Origin: Actinostola sp. cb2023
Taxonomy: Eukaryota; Cnidaria; Anthozoa; Actiniaria; Actinostolidae
Direction: 5' to 3'
NCBI GenBank assembly: GCA_033675265.1
Contig: JAUJYZ010000280.1
Location: forward strand, 556,501-620,500
Length of the DNA: 64,000 bases
Shown here: in pieces, positions 56,816 to 64,000 of the stretch
Position numbering within the stretch: the first letter of the stretch is position 1
Layout: each line of letters begins with the position of its first letter
Notes under the pieces: model-generated
Seen by the model: only the letters and a program-made list of their open reading frames with translations
Database searches by the model: none
What the model was told of the DNA's origin: nothing
Position numbers and translations under genes: made by a program

Positions 56816-58094
56816 TCAATAAGTCAGTCAATCAATGAAAACGCAAATCAACAACTTGATGTAGAAACCATCCGATAAGTACATCTATGTACGCGCTTCG
56901 ATAACTCCTGTACATGAAACGAGTTGACACTAGAGGAAGTAGAACAAAGCTGTACCCATACACGTACACTTTACCTTCACTATCATGGTTTATCCTAATA
57001 AAGACAACTAAGGTCTTCCTTGCAGATCTACAACGAAGCTCGTCACCTCTTCAAACTGATTTCGTGATCGGGGCCATCGCTCTCTACTTCCTTCTTAGCA
57101 GTCGAAACGGAAACCAATCTCACCAACCTTCTACGCACGTGACAATGTTTATGAATCAGCTAACCGGTGACGACAGTCTTACTTTTCTCAATTATAATGT
57201 TCGATTTCCCGCCGTCAGTGAAGCAACAATACGACGTCACGCGGTGACGGTAGTCTTTGTGATTGGCAATGACGTAACTAATTTTACATGAGCAGGGACA
57301 TCTGACGTCATTTCGCAGCAAGTGATCTAAAGATTAACGATACTCTTCCAAAATAAAAAAGAGAAAAGAAAAAGAAGATTATCTCAGTACTGCTACAATT
57401 ACCACACAAGTGAAACACCAGCTAAATATATAAAATGTATTTTCAGGAAGAAAGGGACACGCTCGCGAAACGCGACGCCATCTTGTTTTGCTCGGAGGTG
57501 AATAGCCAAGCCGGATATTCCTAGATTGAGTAGCCAATCAGAGCGCGCGAAAAGTACTATTCACTTGGGTAGTATATACTAATATCGATTTAAAACATCA
57601 TCATTGTATTTTTATATTAATTATTCATTGTTATTTAAAGTCTACACAATGACCAAAGTAGCATATGGCTATAATCATTTGTAAAAAGTATTGCGACATT
57701 GTTAAAATTTTGAGAAATAAACATAATGTATGTATGTATGTATGTAACGATAATGTACAGGGAAATTAGCCTGCATCCTCGGAAATCCAGCTGAGTGTAC
57801 AGTGGTGGGGGAGGGAGGAGGAGGGGGAGAAAGGAAAGGCCAGCTGCTCTTCCCTCCCCCTTCTCTTTAGACACCCTGCAGGGTTTCTTGGCCGTTAGGG
57901 TGCCACTTTTCAGTGCCTTAAATTGAGTCTGTACTCGTGGTCATGTTGCTACGGCTTTTACGGTTGTTGCTAGGTTACGCTGTGTGAGTGAAAACAAACT
58001 TTGAACTTCCTTTTCTTCTCACGAAACTTTATCGGCGACGTTGGATTTTCAAACATGATTATACTCAAAAGAGTTCCGCTCAGCACGTACAACG
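56816..58094. other. Intergenic region with CCAATCAGAGCGCGCG and (TATG)n
   Basis: A 125-codon frame at 56914-57291 shows no domain. CCAATCAGAGCGCGCG occurs at 57535. TATG repeats lie at 57727-57747. A G/A-rich tract at 57805-57840 has a C/T-rich mirror at 57850-57870, resembling the G-rich centres of TAGCCTGC foldbacks. A TAGCCTGCATCC lies just upstream at 57769. Confidence 0.45.
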
Positions 58095-58274
58095 TACTGT
58101 AATTTAATTCTCTACTTTCTCATAGCACATAATGCTTTGCGCCTTGGAGGGTATTGCAAAAGAAAATTGGAGCTTTCTGTCAACCATGTAATTATGCAAC
58201 ACCATTTTCTTTTGTATTACCCCTCAAGGCACAAAGCATTATGTGCTATATATGAGAAAGTAGAGAATACAGTA
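58095..58274. mobile_element. 180-bp foldback
   Basis: The arms AATTCTCTACTTTCTCATAG and GCACATAATGCTTTGYGCCT recur as complements to 58274. The centre is short. It is a typical MITE. No clear TSD. Confidence 0.78.
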
Positions 58275-59417
58275 AAGAAAAGCTCCACTGAGCATACACT
58301 ATAGAAACCTAGCTTTTTAGGATTTCACTGAAATGATTTCCATTGTCGATGTCTACTATTGCACCATCGAGTTATGGATGCATTATTTGATCGCGCGATA
58401 ATATGAACTATGTCATAAATAACATCTAATGGATATTATCACTAATTTTATGCTATTTCAATATTTTTGTTATATTAATTGGGATTAATATGACATTACA
58501 AATTCTGTGTAGGTAGGGGTGGTTATACAATATAGAATATATATCTATGAAGACACAAGAAATGATTGAGGTAGGATCTGACATGTTCCTCCCCCCGGGG
58601 GGTTTGGGTGGGTTGGGCAGGGGGTTCTCAACAAATAAGTTTGTCTGATTTGATAGGGGAAAACTCTTTTACCCTTTTATATACCATTTTTGAAAGAAAA
58701 GGTAACCCTTTCATATATACAATCCATAGAAAATGGTCTAAGTGGTCACTTGGATAAATCAGCCGTTAGGTGCGTCTGTTCGAGATATTTTAAAAGCCCC
58801 TTTTGAATACCTAAACTGACAGTTTTCCCCACCCTTTTCTATACTTGAACTCGTGAAATCCCTACCATTTTATATACCTCCAGCCTGAAAAACGTAGCCC
58901 TTTCTAATTCGGCCGGAGCCTCCTCATACTGATATAGCCATTATAGAAAGACACTACCCTCAGCTCCCTACAACAATATATGTGAGTCTTGTTGAACATT
59001 TGAATGTTGTCTGGATTTTTACCGTAGTATTGCTGGCGTCATGTCCTAGTATTACAGTAGTTGAAGTACTCCATAGTCATACAAATCATGAATCTTTTGA
59101 AAATAGGCAGCGTGCAGCACGAGTATATCTGAGTACGTTGCGGTTCAAATCAAGAACGTGCAAAAACAAAAAACAAAGAAAAAAGCCAGTATCGGTGCGA
59201 CCAATGCAAATCAGTCAGTGACAAAAATAGGACAGATTCGGTACTACTTTTCGTGACTTTTGCGAATAGTGAGAGCAATAATTAGGCCAACATAAATATT
59301 CACGAGGTACAATTGTAGTATCAAATACCTTACTTTACGATTAGTGTTTAACATGTATATTTTACGCCTTAATTATTATTAATTGACATTGATTATTATT
59401 ATTATGAATCTTTATAC

Positions 59418-59454
<37 letters not shown>

Positions 59455-59965
59455 TATGGTTATTATGATTTATTATTATTTATGATTATGATTATTTATG
59501 ATTATGATTATTTATGATTATTTATGATTATGATTATTATGATTATTATTAATTGTAAGAAACAACGTTTATAAAGTTTTCGCCTACTCTCGTCCTCGTC
59601 ATTGTCATTAGAATTTCAATTGCAAATTTCGTGTCCAATAACTCAAAGCCTCGCTTAGTGAACGGTACTGAAAGATAACAGACAATCTGACGGTGGGTGG
59701 TTGGTGGGGGGTAGAGCTAGCAAATCAAGAGCAATTTCCTTTTCTGGGCAATTAGAGTTGACGAAAATACATAATTCAAAAGAGAACCGGAATTAGTAGG
59801 ATTTAGAGAGAATCTCTCGCTGTTGTTTTGGTCATTTGTTAGCTTAATAATACCTATTTAGATTGACTTTAATTAATTAAGATTCGGAATTCCAGTCAGG
59901 GGCCATATATATATATATATTGTATGTGTGCTAGCGTACGTCAAGTCGTTCATGATATTTTTGTA
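58275..59965. other. Intergenic region, possible decayed element and TTA-rich microsatellite
   Basis: 58590-58930 has repeated CCCTTTTATATACC-like words and a CCCCCCGGGGGG palindrome, suggesting a decayed element. 59395-59550 is (TTA)n/(TTATGA)n. No gene was recognised. Confidence 0.4.
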
Positions 59966-61902
59966 AACTAAATTGCAAAATCGTTGTCGGGTTCAAAGTC
60001 ATAGAACATAGAAGCTAAGGCCGCTAGGGATACCTGGGAAAGCGGTAAATGAGTCCAATAGAGCCGAATTGGCTATCAGCCATGTACGACGAGATTGAGT
60101 GGAATAATTGTTTTATTATATAGACAACCACTGGATTGTAAATATGTTTTCTGTAAAAGTAATTTGTATTTCCGCTTTTCGTACAAAACATTTCCGCCAT
60201 GAGTACAACGTACAACAAAACCTAGCGATGTGTTTACCAAACGTACAACGCGGTACAACACAACCAGGCGATAACGTGTTTACCAAACGTTTCTTGATCG
60301 ATGAAATCCAAGTTTTAAAAGCTTCTGTGTTACTTTATCTTCCAAAATTGTCGTCTGAATCACACCAACTGTAAATACTTCGAAAACATGCTAAAGGATT
60401 GAGAAATACAAGTTCAAAGCCGAAATTCTTGAAATCTTGGACAATGTTGAGGAAACCAACGAGGTTGTTTTGACGAGTTTACTTCACGGCATTCGAGGCC
60501 GTTGGAGTTTGGTTTTCGCCTGCTGAATGACTTTCAACGTGGATATTCACAGTTTTACTATTACCAGGAAGTTCTAGACATATCTGGTTCTTTTTCTCAT
60601 CATTTGGTACACATCCTACAGTTGTGTAATCATCGCGGAATGATATTTGTTTCGCGTGACTGGTGAGTTTTCAATTTGTTTGTTATTTCTTTGTAAAAAT
60701 ATCAGTCAACAAATCTCATGTTTTTCGTCCCGAAAACCATTAATTAAAAAGCAATTTTTATTGCCACAAAACATTTATTTTAGTTTTATATGTACTCAGT
60801 TTGTAGTTTATTCGGTTCTACTTTTATTGAGAATCTATCGAGAAGAAAAGGAAATCTTCGCTCGTAAATTTAGAAAATTGTTCGGCCATTTTGACAGATT
60901 TCTCTACTCACGGTATATTTAGTAAATAAACCCCTTCTGGCGACTGGTATATCGGCTGATAATGTCCGCGGCTGTGAGATGGTCCGAAAAATGAACAGTT
61001 GGCCGAGAAGCGAAGCTTCGAGGGCAACTGTGATATTTTGAGGACCATCTCTAAGCCAAGGACATTATCAGCCGATATACCAGTAAGCCAGAAAGGGGTT
61101 TATTTATTTTATTACCCTTCGATAAATTGTCTACGTCGACTTCAATGTTGAAGAAACCGAAACAAAATGACGGATGAAGAAAACAAGTTTCGATCGAGTT
61201 CAAATACCCGTTCCGTTTGAGATCTTTTCATGTGTAAACTTCTAAAAACGTATTCGAAAATAAAAGATTGATAGTTTTTGAAGCTTTTTGAGTGGTTTTC
61301 TTGATATTTTGGGTTTTATTTGAGTGACTTTTTGGGCGCCGATTTTGACGTTTGTTCGTAGTTCAAGGATCGAAAAATTATAAAAATACCTCAAATAGCT
61401 GTCGTATCGACGTTAAAATCCCCCAAAAGGAACAAGTACACCACATGTATGTTGTACAAGCTAATTTACCTATTAAAAATACATTACAGTCTTAAAAAAG
61501 TTCACATAATTTCATTTTTCTCCAAAGTGGGGGATATCATCTCAAAACTGGGGGATATTACCTGAGTTTGAACTCGTACCACGTGACCCGTTTTAACCAA
61601 TGAGCGCGCGCGAAAATTTATCGATGGGTTATAAGAGCTGATAGCCTAGTAGTAGCGAACCAATCAGAGCGCGCGCTTGCTCATATCCAGTGGTTGTCTA
61701 TATAATAACGTCACTTAATCGTAAGTTATTTCCCGAATATGTGTATAATTATTCCGTAGAAAGATCATTTCTTTCAATAAACACCAGAATCTTTCTCTGA
61801 CTACATAAAACTTAGCTGATTTACCGCTTACCCATACATCCTAGCGGCCTCAGCTTCAATGTTCTAGGATTTTGAACCCGACAACGATTCTGCAATTTAG
61901 TG
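59966..61902. mobile_element. 1.94-kb element with TA target, related to the TAGCTAATTG MITEs
   Basis: The left end CTAAATTGCAAAATCGTTGT is followed by CGGGTTCAAAGTCATAGAAC. The right end is its complement (about 85 bp, imperfect), bordered by TA. Further inverted pairs continue inward: ATATAGACAACCACTGGA near 60118 and TCCAGTGGTTGTCTATAT near 61689. The interior has only a 91-codon frame (60647-60922) without recognisable similarity, so it is non-autonomous. A smaller hairpin is nested at 60922-61110. CCAATCAGAGCGCGCGC lies at 61660. Confidence 0.75.
60922..61110. mobile_element. 189-bp foldback nested in the TA-target element
   Basis: The ends are TAAATAAACCCCTTCTGG and its complement CCAGAAAGGGGTTTATTTA. 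The arms include ATATCGGCTGATAATGTCC and the loop reads GAGAAGCGAAGCTTCGAGGGC. Confidence 0.82.
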
Positions 61903-61904
61903 TA

Positions 61905-62695
61905 TGCATGGTTATCAGCGAAAGGAACTTTTATGCGCCGTTTCTAAAAGATAAAAAAATGATAAAAAGAATAATATTATTGCGCAAGTTAAAACTATGA
62001 TATGATCAAATGCGCATAAAATACCGAATTATTTTAATTAAACCGGTGTTAATATCATGATATGAGAAGACGAAACTGAACCAACGTTATGCAGAAACAG
62101 AAAATCCTCATATAGAAAGACTTTGTACAAAATACTGCGCAGCATTCGATGTCTGTAATAGCTCTAAATTTTTTTGGCCACTATATCTGCTTTTGGCTTG
62201 TAGGTCTGTCAAGTACCGACTACCGTCTGAAGCCACCTGTTCTTACAGTTTTCTCATTGGTCCATTTCTACGATCAAATTTGCACGCTCATCGTCTATGG
62301 GTTATATTTGAATTGTTTTGGTTATACTTTGAAGTATTGAAATAGCACTGAAGATGCACTAACAGTGTAAGATAAAAAATGAAATGAAACGTAGAATAAA
62401 CACGCTATTTTCCATGATTAGTCCCACGTACAACGAACATCGACGACAGCTTTGATCAATTTCGTGAACAGGTCTAGTTCCAGTATTATATTTATCCTTA
62501 GATAGTTTTTACAGTCTTCAATAGGCGAAGAGCCACTATGTGCAATCTATTGAATAAAACCTTTATTATTATTATTAAAATATTTTCTGGAAAAATGACG
62601 TAGAAAACCTTGAAAGATGAACTGTAATCTCACAGACAATCGATTATAATTTTCCAGGAAGTGAATTAACCTACGACTAGTCGTTGTTTTAAGAC
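61905..62695. other. Intergenic region
   Basis: No gene or array was recognised. ATTATTATTATT is short at 62562-62576. Confidence 0.4.
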
Positions 62696-62700
62696 TTTAA

Positions 62701-63464
62701 CAGGGGCGTAGCGTGCATATACGCACGTACGCACGTGCGTACAATTTAAAATCCTTAATATATGTATATATTATAAAAAACATAAAAATATTTAAAATAA
62801 AATGAAATCTAAGACAAAATCTTAACAGCTCACGGCAGATTACTTGCTGGAAACTACTCAGAAGGCAGGAAAATGCTATTTTGGAGACCCTACACCTCAA
62901 AAAAATTTCGGGGAGCATGCCCCGGCCCGCATCCCCCTACGAGTTTGCACCTTCGCCACTCGTCAGATTGTGTCCCCAATAAATTTCTCCTTTCAGTCAG
63001 TCATTGTAGGCATGTATAATGATGATTGTAGTTAGTACAGTCTCAAACAAAATAAATACCAAAAAACTGGCTTCGCCTCGGGTTATTATATCGCTATATA
63101 TAACGGTAGCGGTATATAACCCGTTTACATAAATCCTTTAAGTAACCTTTACATAAATCCTTTACACAACCTTTACATAAATCCTTTACACAACCAATAC
63201 TCATAAAATCATTTACACAACCTTAACTTAAATCCTTTATATAACCTTTACATAAATCCCCCCATAAAACTGAGTGATAAATGCATTTTACTATATGTAT
63301 TTATGTAGCGAGAAAGTCCGCTGGAAAACGAAGAAAATGGTATTTCCAAGGCTCTAGATTTCTAAATTTTCAGGGGGGCATGCCCCCTTACCCCCCTAGA
63401 AGCTCACGCCTTCGGCGCTCGTTGCTATGTGCGTACATTGCAAAAAAAGCACGCTACGCCCCTG
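62701..63464 (+). mobile_element. 764-bp hAT-like element with 5-bp TSD, copy 2
   Basis: It is nearly identical to 28086-28843, in the same orientation, with the same ends and TTTAA at 62696-62700 and 63465-63469. Small indels (for example CCCCGGCCCGCATCC for CCCCCGCATCC) separate the copies. The high identity suggests recent mobility. Confidence 0.92.
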
Positions 63465-63469
63465 TTTAA

Positions 63470-64000
63470 GACTCTTAAAATGCAAAACCACGGAATATTG
63501 ATATACAAAGTTAAGTTGTCAAATAAATGAATAATGAGAAAAACCAAGTCTTCAGTCACAACAAATCATGTTCCCAGTGTGTTAACTTTGAAGTCGAACT
63601 TTAAATTTGTTATTATATATGAAATACTGTAGATCAGTGTAGATCAGCTGTAAGATGTATACGTACCTCATAGATCAATGAATCTGCTGTAACACTGAGC
63701 TAGAAGACTCTCTACTTATTCCGGTGAAATTCCACACTGACGAGAACACGGTTGGAGTTCGAACTTATCATGCGTACTGCAGCCGAGAAAGGGCGGAGGA
63801 AGGGAGATAGTATCCGCTAGGATGGCTTTATAGAACCACCACGCTAAGTCAACTGCAACGGCTATCATTGTTGGCAGCGTTTAGAGAACAGTAGGGACTT
63901 TGCAGGCTACATATTCAGATGATTATTTCATGAACTTTGCGGTGTTTGAAATTAAAAAAAGCTTTACAATATATAACAATGCCATGAATGTTTAAAATAT
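63470..64000. other. Right edge, no recognisable gene
   Basis: AT-rich sequence with no element boundary or domain. Confidence 0.4.

Noticed and set aside
57769..57880. Another TAGCCTGC-family element starting at 57769
   Set aside because: A matching CAGGCTA end and TSD were not found; only the left tip and a purine-rich core are present.

Overview
The window is animal nuclear DNA, most probably from an anthozoan cnidarian (stony coral or sea anemone). Three things point there: intronless class A GPCR reading frames, a SID-1/SIDT-family membrane protein, and a very dense population of short foldback DNA transposons with TIRs of a kind I associate with anthozoan genomes (for example TAGCCTGC..., and a repeat ending GATAGCGCTATCCACCGGAT). 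There is no operon structure. Species cannot be fixed from sequence alone.

Genes are sparse. From left to right they are: (1) a SIDT (SID-1-like) sequence at about 1.25-3.55 kb, broken by a 158-bp transposon and by a stop codon in place of a conserved Trp; (2) an intact single-exon rhodopsin-class GPCR on the minus strand at 9.3-10.5 kb; (3) an amine-receptor-like GPCR on the minus strand at 16.9-17.9 kb with one reading-frame break between TM2 and TM3; (4) a possible terminal exon of a small cysteine-rich secreted peptide at 29.18-29.34 kb; (5) a degenerate Penelope-like retroelement (RT plus GIY-YIG) at 31.0-32.7 kb; (6) a hypothetical 90-residue basic protein at 35.7 kb; (7) a complete PIF/Harbinger transposon at 47.9-50.7 kb with an intact DDE transposase and a divergent second ORF.

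The rest is repeat-dominated. Many foldback elements could be delimited by their target-site duplications (TSDs). They fall into distinct classes: 9-bp (Mutator-like, TAGCCTGC family), 8-bp and 5-bp (hAT-like), TTAA (Kolobok/piggyBac-like), TWA 3-bp (Harbinger-like) and TA (Tc1/mariner/pogo-like). Several are nested. Tandem arrays include a 48-bp unit carrying AACATGGCGGC, an 88-bp unit x8, about 2.2 kb of an 11-bp pyrimidine satellite, a 110-bp unit x3, a 22-bp CACGTG unit x10, a 59-bp satellite of about 2.5 kb, a pogo-derived 46-48-bp array and long (AAT)n and (GCAA)n microsatellites.

The genes do not form a pathway together. The most informative stories are the history of the SIDT pseudogene locus, where flanking direct repeats carry different transposons at the same target site; families of non-autonomous elements defined by shared TSD length; nested insertions that can be put in time order; and a recurring hairpin-loop motif (CTCG..TTCGG..CTCG) shared by otherwise unrelated foldbacks.
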